A DNA stretch of 21,396 nucleotides from a virus. The DNA lies in the IMG/VR virus record IMGVR_UViG_3300037487_002249, positions 1 to 21,396 of that record; one strand, 5' to 3'. Made by a program: the position numbers and the translations under genes. Of the stretch, positions 1 to 7,138 are shown in pieces (position 1 is the first letter of the stretch; every line of letters begins with the position of its first letter). The notes under the pieces were generated by a model. The model made no database searches. It had not been told where the DNA came from and saw nothing but the letters and a program-made list of their open reading frames with translations.

Positions 1-212
1 CGGGCGACCTCGGTGCCGAGCGTGGTGTCCCCGGCTGCCGGCGCTGTGGTGCCGGTGCCGATGGCGATGTAATCGCACACGGCGGGCGTGGCGCCTTGCA
101 ACCGGTCGATTGTGAACTGGCGTCCGACCGTGGTGATGAGGTTGCGGGTTCGGCGGTGGGCTATAATGCGCCCGTCGGCGTCGCGCATCGTGAGAGTGAG
201 CACGCCCGCCAT
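1..212 (-). CDS. Phage tail protein, N-terminal part (partial)
   Basis: This gene runs off the left edge of the window; 70 codons are visible from an ATG at 212. The visible part reads as a typical N-terminus of phage tail or tail-fibre-associated proteins. A short beta stretch ending in RDADGRII is followed by TRNLITTVGRQFTIDRL, and then by a glycine/threonine-rich signature, YIAIGTGTTAPAAGDTTLG, ending in EVAR. That G-T-G-T-T-x-P-x-x-G-D-T-x-L-x-x-E pattern recurs in tail proteins of many phages. It is the most promoter-distal left-arm gene visible and follows the small tail gene ending at 269. A 7-nt repeat array fills the gap between them. The exact role (fibre, baseplate or tail tip) cannot be set because the C-terminus is missing. 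Confidence 0.7.
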   Translation of the reverse strand, partial: MAGVLTLTMRDADGRIIAHRRTRNLITTVGRQFTIDRLQGATPAVCDYIAIGTGTTAPAAGDTTLGTEVA

Positions 213-224
213 GCCAGCAGGACT

Positions 225-252
225 CCGCAATCCGAGATCCGTAATCCGCATT
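225..252. repeat. Heptanucleotide tandem array, 4 copies
   Basis: Four degenerate 7-nt units: CCGCAAT, CCGAGAT, CCGTAAT, CCGCATT. It lies in the gap between the stop of the 132-aa tail gene (269) and the start of the next tail gene (212). It is one of the arrays described in the findings. Confidence 0.8.
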
Positions 253-268
253 CGTCTGGCTGTTGTTT

Positions 269-667
269 TCATTGTGCTGGAGGATTTGCGAAGTATTCCG
301 CGCTGAATTGGTAATCGGCCTCGACGGACTTGCCGAGGTAGCGCGCATCGAAGCCGGTGAGTATGGCGTTCTTTGCCAGGCGTGTGCTGCCGCCGGTATA
401 GACGATGGTCAGGTCCGCCTTGCCAACGACCTTGAGCGCCTCGGGGTGTGTGGTGAGCCACCCCTCGGCAGCGGCGACCGAGTCCAGGGTGCGCGTGACG
501 TGAAATCCGATTCCGGCGCTCCAGTTTTTGCGGTCGAAGTTGGCGACCGTGGTGCTGCGCACGTATGGCTGGGACAGGTTCAGCCCGCGCAAGGACACGC
601 GCAAACCGCGGGCGGCGGCGACCTTCGTGCCGTCGCTCAAGGTTTCGGATCCCCAGGAGATTTGCAT
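269..667 (-). CDS. Putative minor tail protein, 132 aa
   Basis: I chose the ATG at 667 (protein begins MQISWGSETLSDG). The longer frame reaches back over the end of the upstream gene and has a low-complexity Ser/Pro/Ala N-terminus typical of antisense translation. The protein has no motif I can name. It is mixed alpha/beta with TGFDARYLGKSVEADYQFSAEYF near the C-terminus, a style seen in tail-tube-like or tail-assembly proteins. It sits 16 nt after the 312-aa tail protein and before the partial tail gene at the window edge, so a tail role follows from position. Function is inferred from context only. Confidence 0.6.
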   Translation of the reverse strand: MQISWGSETLSDGTKVAAARGLRVSLRGLNLSQPYVRSTTVANFDRKNWSAGIGFHVTRTLDSVAAAEGWLTTHPEALKVVGKADLTIVYTGGSTRLAKNAILTGFDARYLGKSVEADYQFSAEYFANPPAQ

Positions 668-683
668 GCTCGTGAAACGTGAA

Positions 684-1622
684 TTACGCTGCGAGCGTCC
701 AGAGGGCGCCGAGGGTGCCGAGGGCGACGGAACGGTTTGCGACCCAGCCGAGTTCGCCCTGGCGGAGGACGTTTGTGCCGAACTGGTAGCCGGCAGTGAC
801 GAGGCCGGCATTCTTGAGGGTGATCACGGTGGAGGCGTCTTTGCCGGTGATGACCAGGTCACCCTGGCCGAGTTCCTCGCCGTGACCCAGCGCGCCGTCG
901 CCCTGGATTTTCTGCGCGGCGATGATCTGGGCGGGAGTGGGGCCGAGTGGTTTGCACTTGGCCATGACGCCGACGCGCTGGAAGAGGTGCATCACGGAGC
1001 CGATGCTTTCGAGCGGGACCGGATCGACTCCGAGGTCGAAGCTGATGGTCCAGCCGTCCTGGGTGTGGAAGTCGTGGAAGCCGTCCACGACGGCCCAGAC
1101 GCCGGTGTAGGTTTGGACTTTGAGCGCGGAGCTCGCATAGGTGGCATCGGCGAACGCGCCGCCGGTGCTGGCGAAGGTGTAAAGGCTGTCGGCGGTATCG
1201 AAGTCGCTGGCATCCTTGCGCACGCCGGTGAACTCCATCGCGCCCATCATGGTCTTGGAATTGCCCAGGAAGATGTCGGGCAGCTTCGTGATGGCGGCGG
1301 CCACCACAGTCCACAACTCACTCGCAGACGTATGCAATACCAGCGGCACGTCCGTCGCCCCATGAATGTTTGTGCCCGGAATGGTGCTGCCGTAGGGCCA
1401 GATCTTAGGCAACGCGCCAGCCGCCCAGATGCCGTCGGGCGTGACGCCGCATTTGACCATCACGTCTTTGCTGCGCGTCGAGAAATCGCCAAAGGCGTCG
1501 CTGCCGACCTTAAAGGTTTCGCGGTCAACCGCCAGGGAGGCATTGCCGCGAGAGTAGAAGCTGACGCCGTTAAACACACAGCGCGCGGGACCGACGTAGA
1601 GTGAAGAACGAGAATAGCCCAT
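684..1622 (-). CDS. Putative tail tube/major tail structural protein, 312 aa
   Basis: The protein begins MGYSRSSLYVGPARCVFNGVSF and is rich in beta-prone segments (for example YTGVWAVVDGFHDF and GWTISFDLGVDPVPL). Its length and its place after the head-completion genes fit a tail tube or other repeating tail component. No sheath-like gene is visible in the window, so a contractile (Mu-type) and a non-contractile (B3-type) tail cannot be told apart. The segment GDLVITGKDASTVITLKNA near residue 260 resembles beta-rich tail-tube C-termini. A 7-nt repeat array separates it from the upstream gene. I do not recognise a specific family. Confidence 0.6.
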   Translation of the reverse strand: MGYSRSSLYVGPARCVFNGVSFYSRGNASLAVDRETFKVGSDAFGDFSTRSKDVMVKCGVTPDGIWAAGALPKIWPYGSTIPGTNIHGATDVPLVLHTSASELWTVVAAAITKLPDIFLGNSKTMMGAMEFTGVRKDASDFDTADSLYTFASTGGAFADATYASSALKVQTYTGVWAVVDGFHDFHTQDGWTISFDLGVDPVPLESIGSVMHLFQRVGVMAKCKPLGPTPAQIIAAQKIQGDGALGHGEELGQGDLVITGKDASTVITLKNAGLVTAGYQFGTNVLRQGELGWVANRSVALGTLGALWTLAA

Positions 1623-1630
1623 AAGTTTTG

Positions 1631-1651
1631 TCAGTGTTCAGTGTTCAGTTG
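1631..1651. repeat. Heptanucleotide tandem array, 3 copies
   Basis: Units TCAGTGT, TCAGTGT and TCAGTTG fill the short gap between the start of the 312-aa tail gene (1622) and the stop of the upstream gene (1652). Confidence 0.75.
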
Positions 1652-2383
1652 TCAAGTAAGGCAGGTCAGTTCGATGACGTCGCTGCCGGTGGCGCCGGCG
1701 AGATAGGCGGCGAAGCGGACGGTGGTGCCGGGTGCGGACGTGAAGGGTGAGGTGTAGAGGAAACTGGTGGGCGTGCCGTTGACGTCCACCTGGGTGGGGC
1801 CGGGGTAGGTCTCGCCGTCCACGCTGTACCAGATGTCGGCGGATTCTTCGCCGGCGGCGGGCGTGAGTGTGACTTCACCCAGCAGCACGCTGAGGGTCGG
1901 ATTATTGGTTTGGGCCAGGACTTCCATCGGGAACAGCATGCGGCAGGTGACACGGTAACCGATCAGTCCTTCGTAAGCCGCCTCAGGGCGGAGGGCTCCG
2001 CCTTCGCAGAAGAACGTGCCGATCCCCGCGATGCGGTAGTGGTGCAGGAGCTGCAGCACCCGCAGGGACACTTCCTCGGCGGTGCGCAGCGTTCCGGAGG
2101 TGGGCTCCAGGTTGAGCATGGGATTTTCGAGGACCAGGCAACTCGCCTCGATGAAGCCTTGAGGGCCGGGCGCATTGGGGGCGTCCACGGTGAAGGTCGG
2201 CATTTCGACCAGCACTCCGCATCCCAACCTGCCGTCAACGGGCGTGGCGGCCAGCAGCGCGGCGTCGAGTTCGCCGGCGACGACCAGCTTGCGCAGGCTC
2301 TTGACGTTGATGTTCCAGGCGGCCAGCTCGGCGGCCAGCTTGCCCGTCAGGTCTGATTGGATCTGGAGCAGGGCTGGTTTCAT
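1652..2383 (-). CDS. Putative tail terminator/completion protein with CHB_HEX_C-like C-terminus, 243 aa
   Basis: The start at 2383 overlaps the stop of the gpG-like gene as ATGA, which argues for this start over a longer frame beginning at 2503. The N-terminal part (about residues 1-155) reads as a small phage tail-joining domain: LLQIQSDLTGKLAAELAAW, then VLVEMPTFTVDAPNAPGPQG, and LRVLQLLHHYRIAGIG. The C-terminal 75 residues look like a separate beta domain with ADIWYSVDGETYPGPTQVDV, FLYTSPF and TTVRFAAYLAG. This matches the style of the chitobiase/beta-hexosaminidase C-terminal repeat (CHB_HEX_C), in which 'Y-x-x-D-G' is followed by 'Y-x-x-P'. That domain is found on exposed surface proteins. 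Tail terminator is inferred from position and domain style. Confidence 0.55.
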   Translation of the reverse strand: MKPALLQIQSDLTGKLAAELAAWNINVKSLRKLVVAGELDAALLAATPVDGRLGCGVLVEMPTFTVDAPNAPGPQGFIEASCLVLENPMLNLEPTSGTLRTAEEVSLRVLQLLHHYRIAGIGTFFCEGGALRPEAAYEGLIGYRVTCRMLFPMEVLAQTNNPTLSVLLGEVTLTPAAGEESADIWYSVDGETYPGPTQVDVNGTPTSFLYTSPFTSAPGTTVRFAAYLAGATGSDVIELTCLT

Positions 2384-3006
2384 GTCTTGGAGAGCTGCCG
2401 GTTGACGTACGACTGCGCCGCGGCTGCTGCGACGCTGCCGAACTCCTGCATGGTGGGCATCGCGCTGGGATCCGGGGCCTGGTAAACTGACGTGGCGAGC
2501 CAATAAAAGACCTTGCGGGCCTTGCCGGCGGAGGCTTCGAGGGTGCTTCCCTTTGCCTTCACCCCGCGTTTTCCGAAGCGGATCTGCGTGGCCTCGGCTT
2601 CGATCAGTGCTGGTTGGCCCTTGATGATCGCAAAGCGCAGGTTGTTGAACTCGCGCGCGCGCTTGCCGTAAGCCTCGGGGATGGCCGGGATGGTGAGCAT
2701 CTTGGCTTTCTGAGGCCGGATGGTGCCGCCCTGCCAGCGTTGACGCAGGCCCACGTGCGCGATGCCCAGTTCAAAGCCATCGGCCAACACCTGGTGGTTG
2801 GCGGAGCGTGCGACCTGGGCCCAGAAGTTGGTGCGGGTGCCGCCGAGCTTATTCGGGCGCTCGGAGTTCAGCCGGCGAAAGTGCTCGCGACTCTGGTTCA
2901 CCACGGCGCGGCCCATGACCGACTTGACCGCCATGCTGCCAGGAGCAGCCAGGGCAGTCTTCACCTGCGGGCTCGCGGTGTCTGAGATCTCGATGGTGAC
3001 GCGCAT
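2380..3006 (-). CDS. Phage virion morphogenesis/tail completion protein (Mu gpG-like), 208 aa
   Basis: It begins MRVTIEISDTASPQV and has a pattern seen in Mu gpG and HK97 gp10-like tail-completion proteins. An N-terminal helix with KSVMGRAVVNQSREHFRRL is followed by an 'F(W)xxxA' segment, then by QGGTIRPQKAKMLTIPAIPEAYGKR. The G-G-x-I-x-P-x-x-A-K-M-L-x-I-P motif is the best signature of this group. These proteins join head and tail or cap the tail. The start overlaps the stop of the MuF-like gene as TAATG, and its own stop overlaps the next start as ATGA, so the three genes are translationally coupled. Confidence 0.72.
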   Translation of the reverse strand: MRVTIEISDTASPQVKTALAAPGSMAVKSVMGRAVVNQSREHFRRLNSERPNKLGGTRTNFWAQVARSANHQVLADGFELGIAHVGLRQRWQGGTIRPQKAKMLTIPAIPEAYGKRAREFNNLRFAIIKGQPALIEAEATQIRFGKRGVKAKGSTLEASAGKARKVFYWLATSVYQAPDPSAMPTMQEFGSVAAAAAQSYVNRQLSKT

Positions 3007-3821
3007 TAGGCGGAAAGGCTGAAGGCTGAAGGCTGAAGGCTGAAGTCGAGCTGCCGCGGCGCGACCTGGGTGTCTCGGTCGATGATGCCGAGGGTCATGG
3101 CGGCGTCGCGGCTGACGTCCTGGACTTCCATGCCAGAGCCGAATGCGTAGGGGGGGAAGGGATTGCCAAGACCGTCATCGAAAAGGGCGGGGTCGCCAAG
3201 GCGGTCCCAGATCGGGTGGTTCTTCAGCGCGACCATTCTGCCATCGGGGGTCATGGTCCAGCCATCGTTCAGTGAGCGGCCGCTCTGTTCGCCGGCCAGG
3301 CGCCAGCGGGCTTGCCAGTCGCGCGGCTCGCGGCGGCCCTCGGCACGGATCAGTTCGTAGGCGGGCCACTCATCGAGCACGGCCTCATCCTGGCCCTGGC
3401 GGTCGTAGCCGTAGTTCTGGGCCTGGTTGCGGTTAGTTTCCACGACCAGGTCAATGCGCTGGTCGGAGCTGAGATCCTCGATGGTGCCGCGCTTCTCAGG
3501 ATCCGGCTGGTAGTCGATGAGGGCGTAGAGCTGCTTGACCTTGAGCCGGACAGTGGCCTGATCGGTGCCAGCGGTGTAACGCTCGATGGTGCCGTCCTTC
3601 AAGGTGCGCTCGGCGGGCTGCGGGTTGAGCAGCTCCTGGATCTGCTGATGCTGGAACTCGAGCGCCTCTTCGATCAGGTTGCGCGCACTGAAGAAGCTGC
3701 GGTCGCGCACGGAGCGGTCGAGCGCCTGGAGTTCCACGCTGGACATGTTCGTGGGCAGCACCTGCTGCTGGAGCAGGCGCCCGAGAGCCTCGCGGAACGG
3801 AGATGGACCGAGGATTGACAT
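3006..3821 (-). CDS. MuF-like minor head/head morphogenesis protein, 271 aa
   Basis: The C-terminal half carries a conserved-looking block: SSDQRIDLVVETNRNQAQNY, then a WPAYELIRAEGRREPRDWQ segment, GRMVALKNHPIWDRLG, and NPFPPYAFGSGMEVQDV. The 'aLK-P-W-LG ... NPfPPyAFGSGM' stretch is typical of MuF-type minor head proteins found with Mu-like portals. Such proteins sit inside the capsid near the portal and assist assembly. The usual place is directly after the portal; here it comes after major capsid and gp36. The last residues (QPSAFSLSA) are encoded by a perfect 4-copy 7-nt repeat, so the C-terminus has been rewritten by the repeat. Confidence 0.6.
   Translation of the reverse strand: MSILGPSPFREALGRLLQQQVLPTNMSSVELQALDRSVRDRSFFSARNLIEEALEFQHQQIQELLNPQPAERTLKDGTIERYTAGTDQATVRLKVKQLYALIDYQPDPEKRGTIEDLSSDQRIDLVVETNRNQAQNYGYDRQGQDEAVLDEWPAYELIRAEGRREPRDWQARWRLAGEQSGRSLNDGWTMTPDGRMVALKNHPIWDRLGDPALFDDGLGNPFPPYAFGSGMEVQDVSRDAAMTLGIIDRDTQVAPRQLDFSLQPSAFSLSA
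3017..3044. repeat. Perfect heptanucleotide array, 4 identical copies
   Basis: GGCTGAA is repeated four times without change (minus strand TTCAGCC). It lies inside the last codons of the MuF-like gene, just before its stop. The perfect identity suggests recent expansion. Confidence 0.9.
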
Positions 3822-3824
3822 GAT

Positions 3825-4019
3825 TTAGCCGGAGATTCTGGTTACGGCTTCGCTGGGAGGTGTGGCGTCATGGCGAACGCCGCGTAGAATCGACGCTAAC
3901 ACGTTGCAGCTTGTTGCAACGGGGCGATTGGCTGACGGCTGGGGCGTCGCAGGGGTCAGTGTGCCCGACGCCCTATAAGTCAAAATAGGAGGGGGGCCAG
4001 TTTTGATCTCTGAATTCAT
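3825..4019 (-). CDS. Possible small CDS, 64 aa, or non-coding spacer
   Basis: The ATG at 4019 overlaps the stop of the gp36-like gene as ATGA, the same coupling used throughout this arm, and the frame ends 3 nt before the MuF-like start. Those two facts favour a gene. Against it, the protein (MNSEIKTGPPPILTYRASG...) is low in structure, rich in Pro, Thr and Ser, and matches nothing I know. The stretch also contains a 7-bp hairpin (3902-3908 with 3915-3921). If it is not coding, this is about 195 nt of spacer between two structural genes. Confidence 0.3.
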   Translation of the reverse strand: MNSEIKTGPPPILTYRASGTLTPATPQPSANRPVATSCNVLASILRGVRHDATPPSEAVTRISG

Positions 4020-4453
4020 AGTCCGGCCAGGGTGTCACCGGTGGGGCGCGTGCTGTAGCTGACCAGCTCGGAGTTGCCGCTGCTGAGGGTTTCGGTGCCG
4101 GCGGTCGTTGGTGTCTCGACCTTCAAATCGCCCGTGGCCACTTTCTCGATGCGCTTGATGCCGTCGTCGTGCAGGGCTTTGCGATCTTCGGACTGCAGGG
4201 CCTTGAGGCTGGGGATGGAGCAGAGCCAGCGCCAGCGCGCGACCGCCACCGCGTCCATGCGCAGCAGATCGGGGATGGTGGGGGCCTCGCCCACCGCGCC
4301 GCTGCCAGCGAGGCAGGCGCTGCGGATGAAGTCCACCACCCGGCCAAGGACCGAGCTGAACAGCGCGCCCTGGGTGGCTACGTCGATGGCGGCCTTCTCG
4401 GCGGGGGTAAACTCTTCCTCCGCTTCGGTCGTGGTGATGGAGCGCCAGGGCAT
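4016..4453 (-). CDS. Mu gp36-like protein (DUF1320 style), 145 aa
   Basis: A small, mostly helical protein. The core LLRMDAVAVARWRWLCSIP followed by SEDRKALHDDGIKRIEKVATGDLKV matches the DUF1320/Mu gp36 pattern: a helix with alternating Arg, then a long helix ending in 'I-x-x-(V/I)-A-x-G'. In Mu this protein lies just after the major head protein and is thought to act in head-tail joining. The position here, after major capsid, is the same. A six-copy 7-nt array abuts and overlaps its start codon. Confidence 0.65.
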   Translation of the reverse strand: MPWRSITTTEAEEEFTPAEKAAIDVATQGALFSSVLGRVVDFIRSACLAGSGAVGEAPTIPDLLRMDAVAVARWRWLCSIPSLKALQSEDRKALHDDGIKRIEKVATGDLKVETPTTAGTETLSSGNSELVSYSTRPTGDTLAGL

Positions 4454-4494
4454 TTCAGATTTGGGATTTCAGATTTGAGATTTGAGATTTCAGA
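4453..4494. repeat. Heptanucleotide tandem array, 6 copies
   Basis: Units TTTCAGA, TTTGGGA, TTTCAGA, TTTGAGA, TTTGAGA, TTTCAGA. The array begins at the start codon of the gp36-like gene and reaches the foot of the hairpin at 4498-4527, filling most of the gap after the major capsid gene. Confidence 0.9.
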
Positions 4495-4527
4495 AAGCCC
4501 GCGCGAGGCGCGGTGGCCCCGCGCGGG
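4495..4527 (-). terminator. Hairpin, possible terminator after major capsid
   Basis: On the minus strand CCCGCGCG (4527-4520) pairs perfectly with CGCGCGGG (4505-4498) across a 14-nt loop. CTTTCT follows directly. It lies 22 nt past the major capsid stop. The T-tract is weak, so it may only reduce read-through, or protect the capsid mRNA 3' end, before the tail genes. Confidence 0.45.
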
Positions 4528-4548
4528 ATGAAAAGCTGCACGACAGCT

Positions 4549-5511
4549 TTACGAATACTGCGTGGTGATGAGTGTGCCTTGGGTGGCGTCCACGATCTTC
4601 TCGGTCGTGTTCTGGCGCACCCGCACGATGTTCGACCGGCGGGTTTCGTTGCGGTAAGTTTCGGTCACCCACAGCCCACCCTCAGCGTTCCACACGAAGG
4701 TGAACCCGGCGCCGCCATCCTGCAGAGTTCGGGCGCCATCGTTGGCGTTGCCTACCCAGATATAGGTGTTACCCCAGCATGCCGTCATGCTCTTGGCCTG
4801 GCCCTTCTTGGCGCTGTTGTACCGCGCCTTGCCGACCAAACACTTGGTGATGCCTTCGTCCGCCAACGCTTGCGCGATGGCGGTGGTCGTGACGGACGCT
4901 CCCTTGCCCACCTGGGAGGCGACGAAGTTGACCACCAACGTGCCCCGGCGGACTCGGTTGTACACCGTGCTGGACAGGATAATGGTGTTGGGATTGCAGC
5001 CGTTGTCCCGGCAGCGTTCGATGGCGGCGAGCACATCCGCGATGAAACTGATCGTCGCGATGTTGGCCTCGGTGTAGGCCACGGCGCTGGCCGTACCAGC
5101 TCCGAACGTGGTCGCGTTGACGATCGCAGCCGCCACGCGGGCTTCGTGATCGAGCTTCATGTTGCGCAGAACCCACTTCGCGCTCGAAGCCTCGTAGTTG
5201 AAGTACCGGCTCAGATCTTTCTGATCCGTGTCGTCCACCGGTTCTTCGAGCCCGCGGTCAACACAGTCGTACGTGTCCGCAGTCCACTTGCGGGCAACTT
5301 CACCGTAGCTGCTGGATCGGCTGCGCTCCACGGAGCCACGGCTCAGGAGTTCCGCTTCGGCGATTTGGAGTTTGGGATAGGTGCCAGACTTGGCATCTAC
5401 GGAAAATGGCGGCATGGCTTTCTCGCCAATGAAGAAGGTGTCGGCTTGGGCCGCCTCGATGACGACCTGGTTGATGTCAGCGCGGATAGTGGCGCCAGAT
5501 GAAGGATACAT
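4549..5511 (-). CDS. Major capsid protein, 320 aa
   Basis: The length, the position after protease and decoration protein, and the sequence pattern fit an HK97-fold major head protein. The N-terminal arm runs to EKAMPPFSVDAKSGTYPKL, followed by YDCVDRGLEEPVDDTDQKDL. A long spine helix region follows (LRNMKLDHEARVAAAIVN), then a P-domain-like IADVLAAIERCRDNGCNPNTIILSS. The C-terminal part (YIWVGNANDGART, GLWVTETYRNETRRSNIVRV) is typical of the A-domain. The style is closer to non-Mu HK97 capsids with a separate DUF2190 cement protein than to Mu gpT. The probable terminator downstream fits a gene that needs high expression. Confidence 0.8.
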   Translation of the reverse strand: MYPSSGATIRADINQVVIEAAQADTFFIGEKAMPPFSVDAKSGTYPKLQIAEAELLSRGSVERSRSSSYGEVARKWTADTYDCVDRGLEEPVDDTDQKDLSRYFNYEASSAKWVLRNMKLDHEARVAAAIVNATTFGAGTASAVAYTEANIATISFIADVLAAIERCRDNGCNPNTIILSSTVYNRVRRGTLVVNFVASQVGKGASVTTTAIAQALADEGITKCLVGKARYNSAKKGQAKSMTACWGNTYIWVGNANDGARTLQDGGAGFTFVWNAEGGLWVTETYRNETRRSNIVRVRQNTTEKIVDATQGTLITTQYS

Positions 5512-5546
5512 AGATTATATGGGGGTTGAATGTGGGTGTGGGTGGA

Positions 5547-5912
5547 TTAAGCGCCAAGCAACAGCGGGGCGCACTCGATGACGTCGTATTGGGCCGTGGC
5601 TGCTTCCAGTGCGACGAGCGGCAGGGCCGTGGTGCCAGCGTCGTCTATCATGCCGGTCGCCGTTGGGAAAAGCTGCGCGCCACGGGCGATGGCCGCATTG
5701 GCAGCAATCATCCACGTGCCGCACGCGTTGAACAGTTTCACGGTGCCGGAGCCGGATGCGACGATCGGTTCGATGGTGACGCCAATGGCGCCCTCCGCCG
5801 CGGCAGCGACAGAGATGGTGCCGCTGGAGTCCACCTTGACACGTCTGTAGGCGGAGATCGGAGAGGCGGTGGCGGTGAAGGTTTTAAACCCAGTGGTATT
5901 TTCGGTGGTCAT
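5547..5912 (-). CDS. DUF2190-like head decoration (cement) protein, 121 aa
   Basis: A short beta-rich protein with the DUF2190 pattern. RRVKVDSSGTISVAAAAEGAIGV is followed by VKLFNACGTWMIAANAAIARG and QLFPTATGMIDD. The 'A-x-G-x-x-(L/F)-x-P-x-x-x-G-x-(I/V)' signature is typical of capsid-stabilising proteins that coat the mature head. It lies between the I-like protease/scaffold and the major capsid, where decoration proteins usually sit. Mu gene order has a small protein at the same place. Confidence is good for the family style; the structural role is inferred. Confidence 0.7.
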   Translation of the reverse strand: MTTENTTGFKTFTATASPISAYRRVKVDSSGTISVAAAAEGAIGVTIEPIVASGSGTVKLFNACGTWMIAANAAIARGAQLFPTATGMIDDAGTTALPLVALEAATAQYDVIECAPLLLGA

Positions 5913-5962
5913 TCTTATTGGGATCGTTGATCAGATCGTTGGTGGTTAAGAGTCGGGTGGGT

Positions 5963-7138
5963 TTAGATGGTGACGCTGGCCCCGGCGGCGAGATAGGCGC
6001 GATGCAGTTCCGGTTGGTCGTTTATGACCGCCTGGATTGCCTGGCCTTTGCTCTTGCCCGCCTTGACCTGCTCGTTCACCGCAGTGATGAAGTTCTGCAC
6101 CGGCTCGCTCGGCAGCGATTCAGACTTGCGGGCGCCCAGTCCACCCACCTGGCTTTGCGTGTTGATGGCGGCCTTGAGGCCCTTCAACTCGGCCAGGCCA
6201 GTGTCAAAGGTCGCGGTGAGCTTCTCGTTCCAGGCGGCTTTGTCGGCGAGCTTGATGCGGCCTTCGTTGATCGCCACTTCCACCTCGCGCTCGCGCCGGG
6301 CGCTGCGCTCGGTGTTGAACGCCGTGGTGAGGTTGCTCACCTGCGTGCCCAGCGAGTCGCGCACGGCGCGCACGGCGTCGCGCTCCGCCACTGCCGCGGT
6401 GCGTTCGTTCGTCGCGGTGGTGAGCTTGGTTTCGAGTTCCGTCACACGGCCTCGCGTGGTCACGAGTTCGTTGACGGCCGTTTGTGCGTCCTGTTCCGTG
6501 CCGTCTGCTTTGAGCAGCCCGGCGGTGGTGAGGAGCTTTTTGAGCCATTCGGGCATGGGGTGTCCTATGTTTTCGCCAGGGCTGTCTTTGGTTTCGTTTT
6601 TTGCCCACGGATCCCCTGGGATCTGCGGGCTGTTCGTTAAACCGACCGAGATCAACTCGACCGGACGAATGTGTTGGCCGTCCTGCCGGAGGTACCAGGC
6701 GGGACTGGCAAAAGTGAAGTGGCCCTGCTCGATGACCAGCTTGCCCAGATCGTTGAACGCCACCTGAGCGAAGAGGCCATCCGCTCGGGAATCGAGCGCG
6801 TTGATGCGGCCATATCGGCGCTTGTCCGGGTATCTGTCAGGGGCCACGTCCGGGTGGCCCACATACACCGGCAGTCCGAGGAACAGCCGGCTGGCTCGGC
6901 TGCGCAGCGAGTTGAACGCGGCCACCATGTTGTCGCCGTCAGTCTTCTCGATGCGCTGCAGCCCCTTGACGTTCGGGAAGTCGCCCCACGGCGTGAGCTT
7001 GAGCCACTCGCCCTCGAGGCTCAGTTCGTTGGCGGCGCTGATCGCCCACTCGGACGCGGTGTTCCAGGCGGTGAGCAGGGAAGACCCGGAGACACGGAGA
7101 CGCGGAGACGCGGAGAAGAGGAAGCGGAGTGCGTTCAT
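5963..7138 (-). CDS. Mu I-like prohead protease and scaffold, 391 aa
   Basis: Residues about 40-175 match the Mu-like prophage I protease: WLKLTPWGDFPNVKGLQRI, LPVYVGHPDVAP (His95 in GHPD), GRINALDSRADGLFA, then HFTFASPAWY (Ser145) and ELISVGLTNSPQIPG. His95 and Ser145 are the likely catalytic pair of this serine protease family. Residues about 215-300 form a charged coiled coil (TELETKLTTATNERTAAVAE...), the scaffold part that is cleaved during maturation. The start overlaps the portal stop as ATGA. The N-terminal residues about 7-19 (LFSASPRLRVSG) are encoded by an 8-nt tandem array, so the natural N-terminus may once have been different. Confidence 0.85.
   Translation of the reverse strand: MNALRFLFSASPRLRVSGSSLLTAWNTASEWAISAANELSLEGEWLKLTPWGDFPNVKGLQRIEKTDGDNMVAAFNSLRSRASRLFLGLPVYVGHPDVAPDRYPDKRRYGRINALDSRADGLFAQVAFNDLGKLVIEQGHFTFASPAWYLRQDGQHIRPVELISVGLTNSPQIPGDPWAKNETKDSPGENIGHPMPEWLKKLLTTAGLLKADGTEQDAQTAVNELVTTRGRVTELETKLTTATNERTAAVAERDAVRAVRDSLGTQVSNLTTAFNTERSARREREVEVAINEGRIKLADKAAWNEKLTATFDTGLAELKGLKAAINTQSQVGGLGARKSESLPSEPVQNFITAVNEQVKAGKSKGQAIQAVINDQPELHRAYLAAGASVTI
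7087..7118. repeat. Octanucleotide tandem array, 4 copies
   Basis: Units CGGAGACA, CGGAGACG, CGGAGACG, CGGAGAAG. It lies inside the first codons of the I-like gene and encodes part of its N-terminus. Confidence 0.85.

Noticed and set aside
528-1604. 358-aa plus-strand frame over the tail genes
   Set aside because: Shadow with Gly/Ala/Asp-rich composition; it runs against the coupled leftward operon.
3902-3921. Hairpin as an intrinsic terminator
   Set aside because: The stem is only 7 bp and no T-tract follows on either strand.
5514-5519. TATAAT on the minus strand just before the capsid start as a promoter
   Set aside because: Only 2 nt separate it from the ATG and no -35 box lies at the right distance, so it is probably chance.
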